From CAWBJP01 sp963789165 (GTDB taxonomy: Bacteria; Actinomycetota; Acidimicrobiia; IMCC26256; BP-133): a stretch of DNA of 64,000 bases. The stretch covers positions 1-64,000 of the forward strand of contig CAWBJP010000005.1 in assembly GCA_963789165.1 (NCBI GenBank), written 5' to 3'. The translations under genes were made by a program, and so were the position numbers. This document shows, in pieces, positions 7,520 to 16,885 of the stretch (position 1 is the stretch's first letter; each line of letters opens with the position of its first letter). Below the pieces are notes generated by a model. It was not told the origin of the DNA, made no database searches, and saw only the letters and a program-made list of their open reading frames with translations.

Positions 7520-7884
7520 TCCTCGCCACCGGTAACGCGGCGAGTGCCCGATATGCCCCCAGCCGCAGGAGACGGGCCGCCAACCGCAGAATCACAGCGA
7601 CATGAACAACGGCAGATGGATCCGGAAACCCGGTTTTCATCGCCCGCCTGAGCCCGCACGCCCGGCGCCAGCCCGGCGCGCCTCTCTGCTCGCTTGTCGC
7701 CCGCCGGCGACAGCGGAGCCGTAAGGGGCCTACCTTTCTGGCGTAGCAACTCGGTCTGAACCGTCGTCACCGGACGGAGACGAACCGGGTGCGGAACAAC
7801 TCTGCTGGGGGAGAAGAAATCGGAGGCTGCGACCCTCCGCTCGGGTAGTGAAGCCCGGGCGGCGGTCGCCGGCCAATTCATGTC
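7520..7884. other. Intergenic region with tandem hairpins, no gene recognised
   Basis: About 365 bases without a convincing coding frame lie between the aldo/keto reductase stop and the TetR upstream repeats. Near the reductase end, GGAGG-ctgcgac-CCTCC and GCTCGGG-tagtgaag-CCCGGGC form adjacent hairpins (about 7830-7865), which could terminate the leftward operon. No known riboswitch or RNA gene was recognised. Confidence 0.5.
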
Positions 7885-8742
7885 CTAGGGTTCGTCCTGG
7901 CTTTCGCGCGCCTCGTCGAGGCGTGCCGCCAGCAACTCGGACTCGGAATCGTCCAGCGGCCATGTCGCCGCGCCCGTGTGCTCCACGATCTCGGACGGGG
8001 TGGCCGCCGCCGACAGGACGCTGGTGACGCCCGGGAGCGACAGCACCCCGGCCAGCTCGGCCTGGATGGGCGTGCGGTCGGTGTCGGGGTAGATCAGCCC
8101 GGCGATGAGGTGCCGGGGCGGAGCGTCGGTGGCACCGCGGGGGGCATCGCCCACCACCGCCACCTTCTGCTCGGCCGCGTCTGCCGCCAGGGTGCGGCCC
8201 GGCTCCACCTGGGCCAGCCGGAGGGGCACGACCAGCACATCGATCCCGCCCCGGGCCAGAGCGGCCCGCGCCTCGTCTTCTCCGGCCGTTGCCACGCCCA
8301 CGGCCCGGACCCAGCCGGCTTGGCGGTCGTCGGCCAGTTGCGCCCACAGGTTGTCGTCGCCCAGAGCCTCGATGGGCGGGTCGTCGAGCAGCCACAGGTC
8401 GACCCATTCGGTCTGCAAGCGGCGTAGGGACACCTCCAGCCGGAGGCGAACCTCCTCGGGCCTCCAGGCCCGGTCCAGGGGGCTGAACGCGGCCGGACCC
8501 GCGGTGGCCACGCAGCGGGCACCGAGGGCGATGTGACGGCGTTGGCTGCGCAGAGCCCGGGCCAGGGTGTCCTGGGCGTCGCCGTCGGGCGCCGAATCGA
8601 ACAGGTCGATCTCAGCGTCGAGGGCGGCTCGGATCAGTGCCGCCGGGGTGACCCCCTCGGAGGGCCGGGCCAGAACCTGCGTCGACCAGCCCACCGCCGA
8701 CACCACCAGGCCAGTCGCCCCCAGCGGACGGTGCAGAGCCAT
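7885..8742 (-). CDS. Aldo/keto reductase-family protein
   Basis: ATG at 8742 overlaps the stop of the glycosyltransferase gene (ATGA). The 285 residues begin HRPLGATGLVVSAVGWSTQV and continue with IDLFDSAPDGDAQDTLARAL, LQTEWVDLWLLDDPP and LPGVTSVLSAAATPSEIVEH, the usual aldo/keto reductase order. The canonical catalytic pattern is modified: the D-T-A-x-x-Y motif reads D-S-A-P-D-G, so the active-site tyrosine appears to be missing. It may be a reductase-like protein rather than a typical NADPH enzyme. Confidence 0.75.
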   Translation of the reverse strand: MALHRPLGATGLVVSAVGWSTQVLARPSEGVTPAALIRAALDAEIDLFDSAPDGDAQDTLARALRSQRRHIALGARCVATAGPAAFSPLDRAWRPEEVRLRLEVSLRRLQTEWVDLWLLDDPPIEALGDDNLWAQLADDRQAGWVRAVGVATAGEDEARAALARGGIDVLVVPLRLAQVEPGRTLAADAAEQKVAVVGDAPRGATDAPPRHLIAGLIYPDTDRTPIQAELAGVLSLPGVTSVLSAAATPSEIVEHTGAATWPLDDSESELLAARLDEARESQDEP

Positions 8743-9878
8743 CAGAGGAGGTCCTCGAGGCGCTCGGTGAGGGCATCGAGGGAGAAGTGGGCCCGGGCCA
8801 GGGCCAGATTGGCGTCGAAGCCGGCCTCGTCGGGAACGTCCAGGGCCGCGGCCACGACGTCCGGGTCGCCGGCGGGAAGGAACCGGAAGCCGAGGGCCAG
8901 GATCTCGTCCAGGGCCGGGTACCGGGCCACGGCCAGGGGGCGCCGGGCCCACACCGACTCGATGACAGGCTGGCCGAAGCCTTCCCCGCCGGTGGAGGGG
9001 AAGACGACCAGGTCGCAGGCGGCGTAGACGTCGGCCATGGTGGAGGGCGCTCCGGGGAGGCGCAGGTCGCCCGGGCGAGTCAGGACCACCGGTACCCGGG
9101 CACCGGCCACCATACGCTCCAGGGCCGGTCCGTAGCCGTCCTCGGCCGGCCCCGGTAGCCAGTAGATCACGGCCCCGGATGCTGCCCGCCGCTCGGCCAG
9201 CCCTTCGGTCAGGGCCAGGGCCGCAGGAATGTTTTTGTGGGGGGTGGCCCGGGTCGGTTGGAGCACGACGAGGTCACCGAACCCGACTCCCAGCGCGGCC
9301 CGGGCCGCTTCCCGCCGGCCGGGCGGGGCGTCGAGGTCGAAGGCGTTGCGGACGGTCACCGCCTCGACGCCCCGCTCCGCCAGTTCAGCCCGGGAGAAAT
9401 CGTTGATGGTGACGTGGATGGCGCCGGGCAGCGGCGGGGGGAGCGCCGTGACATGGGCCGTCTCGGGCCGCTGCCAGGCCAGGTCGTGGTGGTGGAGCAC
9501 CACCCGGGTGGAACGATCATCGAGGATCTCGCCCAGGGCCTCGGCCAGGGCGCCGGCGGCGGTCAGGTTGAGAGGAAGTGACAGCAGGTTCTCGACCACC
9601 ACCACGTCACAGCCCGCCAACGCCTCGAGGATGACCCCGGGCTTGGGGGGTGCCACGCCGGCCGGGCGCTGTCCGTCGGGGCCGGGTGCCACTTCGGCGG
9701 CGACGCCCAGTCCGGGCAGGACCACGTCGCCGGGGCGGAGCCCGTCGGCCAATTCACCGGCCACGCGCCGCACGGAAAATCCCATCCGCTCGAAGGCCCG
9801 GCCCCAAGTTGCCGCCTGGACGGAGACGCCGTCGGGCCCGCCGAGCCGAAACGACACGAGTGCGGCAGTGGGCGGCAT
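8742..9878 (-). CDS. GT4-type glycosyltransferase
   Basis: The 378-residue protein has two Rossmann halves. The first contains DVVVVENLLSLPLN and VVLHHHDLAW. The second opens with LVVLQPTRATPHKNIPAALA and ends with DVYAACDLVVFPSTGGEGFG plus QPVIESVWARRPL, the E-x7-E-like nucleotide-sugar-binding region of GT-B enzymes (here GEGFGQPVIE). Acceptor and sugar cannot be predicted. It is translationally coupled to the downstream aldo/keto reductase-like gene. Confidence 0.85.
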   Translation of the reverse strand: MPPTAALVSFRLGGPDGVSVQAATWGRAFERMGFSVRRVAGELADGLRPGDVVLPGLGVAAEVAPGPDGQRPAGVAPPKPGVILEALAGCDVVVVENLLSLPLNLTAAGALAEALGEILDDRSTRVVLHHHDLAWQRPETAHVTALPPPLPGAIHVTINDFSRAELAERGVEAVTVRNAFDLDAPPGRREAARAALGVGFGDLVVLQPTRATPHKNIPAALALTEGLAERRAASGAVIYWLPGPAEDGYGPALERMVAGARVPVVLTRPGDLRLPGAPSTMADVYAACDLVVFPSTGGEGFGQPVIESVWARRPLAVARYPALDEILALGFRFLPAGDPDVVAAALDVPDEAGFDANLALARAHFSLDALTERLEDLL

Positions 9879-9897
9879 GCGCCCTGACCATACCGAG

Positions 9898-10437
9898 CTA
9901 GGCCGCGGCTTCGATCGCCTCCATGGTCACCGGGCGGCGCCGAGTGGGGGCCGGACGGCTGCGGTGCACGAGAACGTCCGCCAGGCCCACCAGCAGGATG
10001 AGGTCGCCGAAGGACAGGGCCTGGTTGAGGGGGCGCAGCACGATGATGTCACCCAGGAAGGTGAGCGAGTCGGACGGGCGTTCGGCGTGGTGCTTGACCG
10101 TTTCCCGGAATCCGGGGTCGGTGCGGATGGGCATACCCCCGTTGACCAGGATGACCAGCCCGTTGAGGGCGATCCCCAAGGTCACCACGGACATGCCCTT
10201 GTTCGCCAGGTTGCCCAGGCAGAAGCTGATGAGGAGGGCGTAGGACAGGCCGAGGAGCAGGCGGCTGAACCCGTTGCCGGGTCCTGACCACAGCAGGTCC
10301 AGGACCACCTGCAGGGCCAGCGCTCCGAACAGAGCCCACACCCACCGCAGGCGGGTTTCCAGGACGCGCGTCAGGCTGCCGCCGGTGAGGAGAGCCACCC
10401 CCAGGGCGAGGGCCAGGGTCAAGACGAGGAACCTCAT
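9898..10437 (-). CDS. DUF5317 membrane protein
   Basis: About 179 residues with four to five hydrophobic helices: FLVLTLALALGVALLTGGSL, WVWALFGALALQVVLDLLW, LLLGLSYALLISFCLGNLA and GIALNGLVILVNGGMPI. The N-G-G-M-P motif and helix pattern fit DUF5317, an actinobacterial family of unknown function. It is divergent from the enoyl-CoA hydratase gene at 10534. Confidence 0.7.
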   Translation of the reverse strand: MRFLVLTLALALGVALLTGGSLTRVLETRLRWVWALFGALALQVVLDLLWSGPGNGFSRLLLGLSYALLISFCLGNLANKGMSVVTLGIALNGLVILVNGGMPIRTDPGFRETVKHHAERPSDSLTFLGDIIVLRPLNQALSFGDLILLVGLADVLVHRSRPAPTRRRPVTMEAIEAAA

Positions 10438-10533
10438 GCCTCCATTGTCCAACGCTGCGGTGCCGGGTCGGGGGATTTGGGCTGTGGCCCGTAGAGTGCG
10501 CCCGGCGCGTTCGCACGAAGGAGCAACTGGAGT

Positions 10534-11310
10534 ATGGAGCAGGTCCGCTACGAGGTGGGCGGGCCGGTGGCCCGGGTCACCATCGACCGCCCGGAGCGGC
10601 GCAACGCCATGTCGTTCCAGGTCATGCGTGAGCTGGCCGAGGCCTTCGCCGCCGCCAAAGCCGACGACGCCGTGCGGGTCGTCGTCCTCACTGGTGCGGG
10701 AGAGCAGGCCTTCTGCGCCGGCGCCGATCTGTCCGGCATCGGCTCCCAGGTGGGCCCGGCCCAGATGCACGAGGCCCGGGGCCAGGTGGCGAACCTGTTC
10801 CGGGCGCTGTGGCACCTGGGCAAGCCGACCATCGCCCGGGTGCGTGGCTACTGCCTGGCCGGCGGGTTCGGCTTGGCCCTGGCCTGCGACTTCGTCATCG
10901 CCACGGAGGACTCCACCTTCGGTACCCCCGAAATCGACATCGGCCTGTGGCCCTACATGATCTCGGTCCCCCTGCTCCGCTCCATGCCGCCCAAGGTCGC
11001 CCTGGACCTCATGATGACCGGGCGCCGCGTGAAAGCCGGCGAGGCGGAGCGGATCGGGTTCGTGAACCAGGTGGTACCCGTCGACGGTCTCGACCCCGCC
11101 GTCGACGAGCTGGCCGCCACCATCGCCTCCAAGTCGCCCGTCATCATTCGCTGGGGTCGAGACTCCTTCTACCGGGTACTGGACATGCCGGCGGAGGAGG
11201 CACTCGACTACCTCCACGCCATGCTGACCGTGACCACCACCACCGAGGACGCCGCCGAAGGCCTGGCCGCCTTCGCCGAAAAGCGCAAGCCGGTCTGGAA
11301 GGGGCGCTGA
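10534..11310 (+). CDS. Enoyl-CoA hydratase/isomerase-family protein
   Basis: The 258-residue crotonase-fold protein shows ITIDRPERRNAMSFQ-type opening (TIDRPERRNAMSFQVMRELA), the oxyanion-hole region TGAGEQAFCAGADLSGIGSQ and GYCLAGGFGLALACDFVIAT, and TGRRVKAGEAERIGFVNQVV. It would act on acyl-CoA thioesters, probably as hydratase or isomerase. Substrate is not predictable. GAAGGAG lies upstream of the ATG. A second crotonase gene lies at 14095, on the other side of tldD-tldE. Confidence 0.9.
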   Translation: MEQVRYEVGGPVARVTIDRPERRNAMSFQVMRELAEAFAAAKADDAVRVVVLTGAGEQAFCAGADLSGIGSQVGPAQMHEARGQVANLFRALWHLGKPTIARVRGYCLAGGFGLALACDFVIATEDSTFGTPEIDIGLWPYMISVPLLRSMPPKVALDLMMTGRRVKAGEAERIGFVNQVVPVDGLDPAVDELAATIASKSPVIIRWGRDSFYRVLDMPAEEALDYLHAMLTVTTTTEDAAEGLAAFAEKRKPVWKGR

Positions 11311-11312
11311 GG

Positions 11313-12746
11313 ATGTTCGACGACGCAACCGCCGCCGTGGAAGGGGCGCTGGCCGCCGGAGCCCACTATGCCGACGCCCGGGTCGTGGTGGGCCGGAACC
11401 AGAGCGTGGAAGCCCTCAACGGCGTCATCGAGGCGCTCGGCCAGCAGGATTCCGCCGGCGTCGGGGTGCGGGCTCTCATCGGCTCCTCATGGGGCTTCTT
11501 CGCCACCACGGAGCCGGCGTTGGCCCGCTCGGCCGGGGAGCAGGCGGCGGCCATCGCCCGGGCTTCGACCTCCGTGCCCGGGCCCGCCCTCCCCCTGGCC
11601 GATGTCCCCGTGGAGGAGGCCGACTACGAGACCCCCCATGTCGAGGACCCCCTGGCCGTGTCTCTGACCGAGCGGGGCGACCTGGTGGTGGAGGTGACCA
11701 ACACCATGCAGGCGGTGCCCGGGGTAGGCCTGGCTCGGGCCTTTCTCTCCGCCTGGGACACCGAGAAGTGGTTCGTCTCCAGCCAGGGCCACCGTCTCCA
11801 TCAGCACCTGGTGGAGACCGGCGGCGGCATTGACGCCACCGCCGTGGGCGAGTCGGAGACGCAGCGTCGTTCCTACCCGCAGGCCTTCGGGCAGTTCGAG
11901 ACGGGCGGCTACGAGGTGGTCCGCCACTGGGACCTTCCCGGCCAGGCCGAGCGGGTCGCCTCCGAGGCCGTCGCCCTCCTCACGGCCGACGAGTGTCCCG
12001 CCGGCACCACCGACCTGATCCTCGACTCCAGTCAGCTCGCCCTCCAGATCCACGAGTCGGTGGGCCACGCCATCGAGCTGGACCGCATCCTGGGGTGGGA
12101 GGCGGCCTTCGCCGGTACCAGCTTCCTCGAGCTGCCCCAGCTCGGCTCGCTGCGCTACGGATCGCCGCTCATGAACATCACCGCCGACGCCACCCTGCCC
12201 CGGGCGCTGGGCAGCTTCGGCTTTGACGACGAGGGCACCCCCGCCCAACGGGTCGACATCGTCCGGGAGGGCGTCTGGGTGGGGGTGCTGTCGGGCCGGG
12301 ACTCCGCCGCCGTGGCCGGCCTGCCGCCCGGGGGGATGGTCCGGGCCGACGGGTACAACCGCATCCCCATGGTCCGGATGACCAACGTGGGCCTGGTCCC
12401 GGGCGACTCGTCGCTGGAGGAGATCGTCGCCGCCACCGACGACGGGATCTTCATGGCCACCAACCGCTCCTGGTCGATCGACGACAAGCGGCTCAATTTC
12501 CAGTTTGGGTGCGAGATCGCCTGGGAGATCAAGGGCGGCAAGCGGGGCCGCATGCTGCGCAACCCGACCTACACCGGCATCACGCCACAGTTCTGGGGGA
12601 CCCTCGACATGCTGGCCGGCGGCGACGAGTGGCTTCCCTGGGGGGTGCCCAACTGCGGCAAGGGCCAACCCATGCAGTCGGCCCACACCGGCCACCCCGC
12701 CGCTCCCGCCCGCTTCCGGGGCGTGCGGGTGGGGGTCCGGGGATGA
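11313..12746 (+). CDS. tldD: TldD-type metalloprotease subunit
   Basis: The 477-residue protein starts two bases after the preceding stop. It carries the TldD zinc motif H-E-x3-H (IHESVGHAIELDR, about residue 247) and conserved TldD segments MVRADGYNRIPMVRMTNVGL and NFQFGCEIAWEIKGGKRGRM, LRNPTYTG. TldD with TldE forms a protease that trims unfolded peptides and matures some ribosomally made peptides. Its stop overlaps the ATG of tldE. No modified-peptide precursor was recognised nearby. Confidence 0.93.
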   Translation: MFDDATAAVEGALAAGAHYADARVVVGRNQSVEALNGVIEALGQQDSAGVGVRALIGSSWGFFATTEPALARSAGEQAAAIARASTSVPGPALPLADVPVEEADYETPHVEDPLAVSLTERGDLVVEVTNTMQAVPGVGLARAFLSAWDTEKWFVSSQGHRLHQHLVETGGGIDATAVGESETQRRSYPQAFGQFETGGYEVVRHWDLPGQAERVASEAVALLTADECPAGTTDLILDSSQLALQIHESVGHAIELDRILGWEAAFAGTSFLELPQLGSLRYGSPLMNITADATLPRALGSFGFDDEGTPAQRVDIVREGVWVGVLSGRDSAAVAGLPPGGMVRADGYNRIPMVRMTNVGLVPGDSSLEEIVAATDDGIFMATNRSWSIDDKRLNFQFGCEIAWEIKGGKRGRMLRNPTYTGITPQFWGTLDMLAGGDEWLPWGVPNCGKGQPMQSAHTGHPAAPARFRGVRVGVRG

Positions 12747-14086
12747 CGGCGCGGCGCGATCCCGCAGAGCTCTGCGAGCGGGTCGTCGACCTGGTCGGGG
12801 ATCGCGGCGAGGCCCAGGTCAGCGCCCGCCGGGGCCGTCCCGCCCTCACCCGTTTCGCCAACTCCTTCATCCACCAGAACGTCGGCGAGGACAGCGTCTC
12901 CGTCACCCTCAAGGTGGCCGCCGCCGCCCGGGTGGCCTCCGCGTCGACCACCCGGGTGGATGCCGACGGCCTGTCGGCCCTGGTGGAAGGCACCCTGGCC
13001 GCAGCCGCGCTGCGCCCCGAGGACCCCGACTGGCCCGGTCTGACGCCGCCGGCCCCGGTCCCCGACGTCGATCACTACGACCCCGACACCGAGGCTGCCT
13101 CCCCCGACGGACGGGCGGCCCGGGTGGCCGCCTTCGTCGCCGCCGGCGAGGGCCTGCGGGCCGCGGGCTACTGCGACACCGACGGCGGCACGATCGCCTT
13201 CGCCAACTCCGCCGGCCAGCGTGCCGCGGGCCGCTCCAGCCGGGCCACCATCGACGGCATCCACCAGACCGACGACTCGGCCGGTTCCGCCCACCAGTCC
13301 TCGTGCCGCCTGGCCGACATCGACGCCGTCGCCGCCGGGACGGCCGCGGCCGACCGGGCCCGACGCAGCTCCTCGCCCATCGACGTGGAACCAGGGGAGT
13401 ACGAGGTGGTGCTCGAACCGGAGTGCGTCGCCACCCTGGTGGAGTTCCTCGCCTTCTACGGGTTCAACGCCAAGCAGGTCATCGAGGGCCAATCGGGCAT
13501 CCGCCTGGGCGAAGCCCAGTTCGATCCGGGGGTGTCGCTGTGGGACGACGCCACCGATCCGGCCGCCATCGGGGTGGCCTTCGACGCCGACGGAACCCCC
13601 AAGCGCCGTCTCGACCTCGTCGCCGGCGGGACCTCTACCGCCCTGGCCCACGACCGGCGGACGGCTCGGCGCCTGGGTACGGAGAGCACCGGGCACGCCG
13701 TCGACGGCAGCGATGTGTGGGGGGCCATCCCCACCAACCTTTTCCTCGGACCGGGGCAGGGCGCCATCGGCGACCTGGTCGCCGGCATGCGCCGCGGCCT
13801 GCTCGTCACCACCTTCAACTACTGCCGGATCCTCGACCCCAAGACCCAGGTGGTGACCGGCCTCACCCGCAACGGCACCTTCCTGGTGGAGGACGGCAAG
13901 GTGGGGCCGGGGGTGAGCAACCTCCGCTTCACCCAGTCGTTCCTCGAGGCGCTGGCTCCCGGCAACGTGCTCGGCATAGGCGCCGACGCCCGGTTCGCCG
14001 ACTCCGAGTTCTTCGGGCCCGGACTCGTTCACGTTCCCCCCTGCACCTGGCTGCCTTCCGCTTTACCGGCGGGGCTCAGAGGGTGA
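12743..14086 (+). CDS. tldE: TldE/PmbA-type protease subunit, C-terminus frameshifted
   Basis: ATG overlaps the tldD stop (ATGA). The 447 residues follow the TldE pattern: TRFANSFIHQNVGEDSVSVT, a middle domain, and DVWGAIPTNLFLGPGQGAIG, GLLVTTFNYCRILDPKTQVV, TGLTRNGTFLVEDGKV. It lacks the HExxxH of TldD, as expected. The last 17 residues (from about 14036) look wrong, while the next frame gives LHLAAFRFTGGAQRV, the normal TldE ending. The switch falls in a run of six C, so one missing base is likely. Confidence 0.9.
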   Translation: MTARRDPAELCERVVDLVGDRGEAQVSARRGRPALTRFANSFIHQNVGEDSVSVTLKVAAAARVASASTTRVDADGLSALVEGTLAAAALRPEDPDWPGLTPPAPVPDVDHYDPDTEAASPDGRAARVAAFVAAGEGLRAAGYCDTDGGTIAFANSAGQRAAGRSSRATIDGIHQTDDSAGSAHQSSCRLADIDAVAAGTAAADRARRSSSPIDVEPGEYEVVLEPECVATLVEFLAFYGFNAKQVIEGQSGIRLGEAQFDPGVSLWDDATDPAAIGVAFDADGTPKRRLDLVAGGTSTALAHDRRTARRLGTESTGHAVDGSDVWGAIPTNLFLGPGQGAIGDLVAGMRRGLLVTTFNYCRILDPKTQVVTGLTRNGTFLVEDGKVGPGVSNLRFTQSFLEALAPGNVLGIGADARFADSEFFGPGLVHVPPCTWLPSALPAGLRG

Positions 14087-14094
14087 CCCCGGGG

Positions 14095-14856
14095 ATGATC
14101 CGCTGGGAGACCCGGGGGGCTGTGGGCTTGGCCACGCTCGACCGGCCGGAGCGGCGCAACGCCCTTTCGGTCGAGATGTGCCACCAACTCCGGGACCATC
14201 TGGCCGGGAATCGGACACTCCGGGCGGCGGTGGTCACCGGCGCCGGTTCCGCTTTCTGCGCCGGCGCTGAACTGGGCCGCCAGCCCCTCTCGGGCGAGGA
14301 CGGCTTTCGTCCCGCCTTCGAGGCCCTACTGGACGAGATCGTCGATTATCCCGCCCCGGTCATCGCCGCCGTCAACGGCCCCGCTCTGGGCGGAGGTACC
14401 CAACTGGTGGTGGCCTGTGACCTGAGGGTGGCGGCCCACGACGCTGCCTTCGGAATCCCCGCCCCGCAGCTGGGAGTGATGCTCTCTCCCGAGAACATCC
14501 AGCGCCTGGCCCTGCTGGTGGGACAGGCCCACGCCCGCGACCTCCTGCTCACCGGCCGGCGCGTCGGGGTGGGCGAGGCCCTGCGGATGGGCCTGGTCCA
14601 CCGCCTGGCCGACGATGCTCTGATCGACGGCCTGGCCCTGGCGGAGGAGATTGCCGTGTTGGCGCCGCTCACCGTGACCGGCCACAAGGCGGCCCTCAAC
14701 GCTCTCGCCCGTCACATGGGCTACACCCGCGGCGAGGACGACGACCTTCTGGGCCGGCTCGACTCCCTCGTGGCCCGGGCCTTCGCCAGTGCCGACCTCG
14801 AGGAGGGCCTGGCCGCCTTCGCCGAGAAACGCCCCCCGGACTTCGCCGGACGCTGA
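14095..14856 (+). CDS. Enoyl-CoA hydratase/isomerase-family protein (second copy)
   Basis: The protein opens MIRWETRGAVGLATLDRPER (GTG at 14083 is an alternative start) and has the crotonase motifs VVTGAGSAFCAGAELG, NGPALGGGTQLVVACDLRVA and TGRRVGVGEALRMGLVHRLA, ending LEEGLAAFAEKRPPDFAGR. It is clearly homologous to the enzyme at 10534 but not a recent duplicate. The frame is open through the tldE end, an apparent fusion that I attribute to a missing base there. Confidence 0.9.
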   Translation: MIRWETRGAVGLATLDRPERRNALSVEMCHQLRDHLAGNRTLRAAVVTGAGSAFCAGAELGRQPLSGEDGFRPAFEALLDEIVDYPAPVIAAVNGPALGGGTQLVVACDLRVAAHDAAFGIPAPQLGVMLSPENIQRLALLVGQAHARDLLLTGRRVGVGEALRMGLVHRLADDALIDGLALAEEIAVLAPLTVTGHKAALNALARHMGYTRGEDDDLLGRLDSLVARAFASADLEEGLAAFAEKRPPDFAGR

Positions 14857-14968
14857 GGATTTTCCGTGAGGCCAACCAGCTTGTTTCGACAGCGCCGGGC
14901 CGTCTTCCTCTAAGCAGGTCTCAGCGGGGCGTAAGGAGAATCCCCTTATTGTGCAATGACATTACGTT

Positions 14969-14990
14969 GTCCCAATGCGCCCATTGGGAC
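14969..14990. promoter_or_regulatory. Perfect 9-bp palindrome upstream of a secreted propeller gene
   Basis: GTCCCAATG (14969-14977) and CATTGGGAC (14982-14990) are exact inverted repeats with a four-base centre (CGCC). The site lies 35 bases upstream of the GTG at 15025, in an AT-richer pocket. It could be an operator for a dimeric regulator or an RNA hairpin in the leader. Confidence 0.6.
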
Positions 14991-15024
14991 ACCAGCAGTG
15001 ACCGCGGAAGGAAGGGCCTTGGTC

Positions 15025-16885
15025 GTGCGCGCCCGCTGGACCAGGAAGACGTCGAGGTGTTCGACGCTGCGCCTGGCCGCACTGGTACTCGGAGGGCTGG
15101 GACTGCTGACGACGGTCCTGGCGCCGGCGCGGCGCCGTAGTTCCCGGCACCACCGGCAAGATCGTTTTCACCAGCGATCGGACCGGCGACTTCGAGATCT
15201 TCGTCATGAACACCGACGGGAGCGGGGTCATACAGTTGACCCATGCCCCGGGCGAGGACCGGGAGCCGGTCTGGTCTCCTGACGGCACCAGGATCGTCTT
15301 CGTCAGCTACGGCGAAGCTGTGGACGGGTCGTCGTCGGACATCATGGTCATGAATGCCGACGGCACCGGGCTGACCAACCTCACCAACTTCACCGGCTTC
15401 GACGACGAACCCACGTGGTCGCCCGACGGGAAGAAGATCGCCTGGAGGACCAACCGGGCCAACAGCGACGCCGAGGTCTTCGTCATGAACGCCGACGGGA
15501 CCAACCCGGTTCAGTTCACGCGCCATGAGGGCGTCGACGACGAACCGGCCTGGTCGCCCGACGGGACGAAGATCCTGTTCCGGCGATGCAACCCCAACCA
15601 AGGCTCCGACGCCGGGCACTGCAGCATCGCCACCGCCAACGTCGACGGCACGAACGTCACCGACATCGGCAAGGTCACCACCGGTTACAAGGACGACCCG
15701 GCCTGGTCGCCCGACGGCACGAAGATCGTCTTCCGCAGCTACGGCGTGGATGGGGAGCCCGATATCTTCAGCATCAACGCCATCGACGGGAAGGACAGGA
15801 CCAACCTCAGCAACGATCGGGATAGCAACGTCGATCCCGCCTTCTCGCCCGACGGCACGACGATCGCCTACGTGCGCCAACCCAACAGCATCCCCGAACG
15901 CACCGGCAACGGTGAGATCTGGCTGATGAACGCCGACGGCAGCGGCCAGGTCAACCTGACCAACCACCCCGATTTCGACGGCGACCCCGACTTCCAGGCC
16001 CTGCCCGCCGGCACCCCGCCGACGACCGCAACCACCGGTCCCGGCGAGGACACGACCACCACGACCACCTCCCCGGATTCGACCTCTCCGACCACCACCA
16101 CGTCCCATCCGCCGGTCACCCAATCGCCCTCGACCCGTTCGGGGTATTGGATGGTGGGTTCGGGCGGGAAGGTCTACGCCTTCGGGCAGGCCGCTCATCT
16201 GGGTGACGCGGCCCTGCCCGCCCACATCCCAGCGGTGGACCTCGAGCAGTACCTCGGAGGCAACGGCTACTGGGTGGTCGACCGCCACGGCGGCGTGCAT
16301 GCCTTCGGGGCGGCCAAAGGCGTGGGGAACGCCGGCGGGAAACTGAAGCCGAACGAGAAGGTGACGAGCCTGTCGGCCACTCCCTCGGGGGCGGGCTACT
16401 GGATCTTCACCGACCGGGGCCGGGCCCTCCCCTTCGGCGACGCCGCCTTCCACGGCGACATGACCGACGTGGCCCTCAACGGCCCCGTGCTGGACTCCGT
16501 CCCCACCCCGTCGGGGCGGGGCTACTACATGGTGGCGTCCGACGGCGGGGTCTTCGCCTTCGGTGACGCCCTCTTCGCCGGTTCGACGGGGGCCATGAAG
16601 CTGAACGCCCCGGTGCAGTCGCTGGTGCCCGATCCCGACGGGACCGGCTACTGGCTGGTGGCCGCCGACGGTGGCGTGTTCGCCTTCCAGGCTTCCTTCC
16701 GGGGCTCGATGGGCGGCGGCCGTCTCAATCAGCCGATGACGGGCATGGTCGCCTTCGGCGACGGATACCTGATGGTCGCCGAGGACGGCGGCATCTTCAA
16801 CTTCTCCAACCGTCCCTTCGACGGATCACTGGGCGCCACCCCGCCCGCCCTGCCCGTGGTCTCGGTCGCCGCGCTCACGACCTGA
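15025..16885 (+). CDS. Secreted TolB-like propeller plus GYW-repeat protein, frameshifted signal peptide
   Basis: The signal peptide (RLAALVLGGLGLLTTVLAPA) is read from GTG 15025 after GGAAGGAAGG. The mature part is in another frame from about 15130, so one indel near 15120-15140 is inferred. Five or six PD40 propeller blades follow, each with W-S-P-D-G-T-K-I and F-V-M-N-A-D-G-T. A Thr/Pro-rich linker (TTTTTTSPDSTSPTTTTS) leads to about seven 40-residue repeats of the form GYWMVASDGGVFAFGDALF with SPxGxGYW variants. Probably an extracellular binding or adhesion protein; the ligand is unknown. Related repeats occur in three other genes here. Confidence 0.8.

Noticed and set aside
7520..7884. 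Possible RNA gene (RNase P, tmRNA, 6C or cobalamin riboswitch)
   Set aside because: Hairpins exist but none of the conserved cores of these RNAs could be found.
12505..14856. Apparent tldE-crotonase fusion protein in one open frame
   Set aside because: Most of the frame is a shadow of tldE; the crotonase part has its own start and tldE loses a base in a C run just before.
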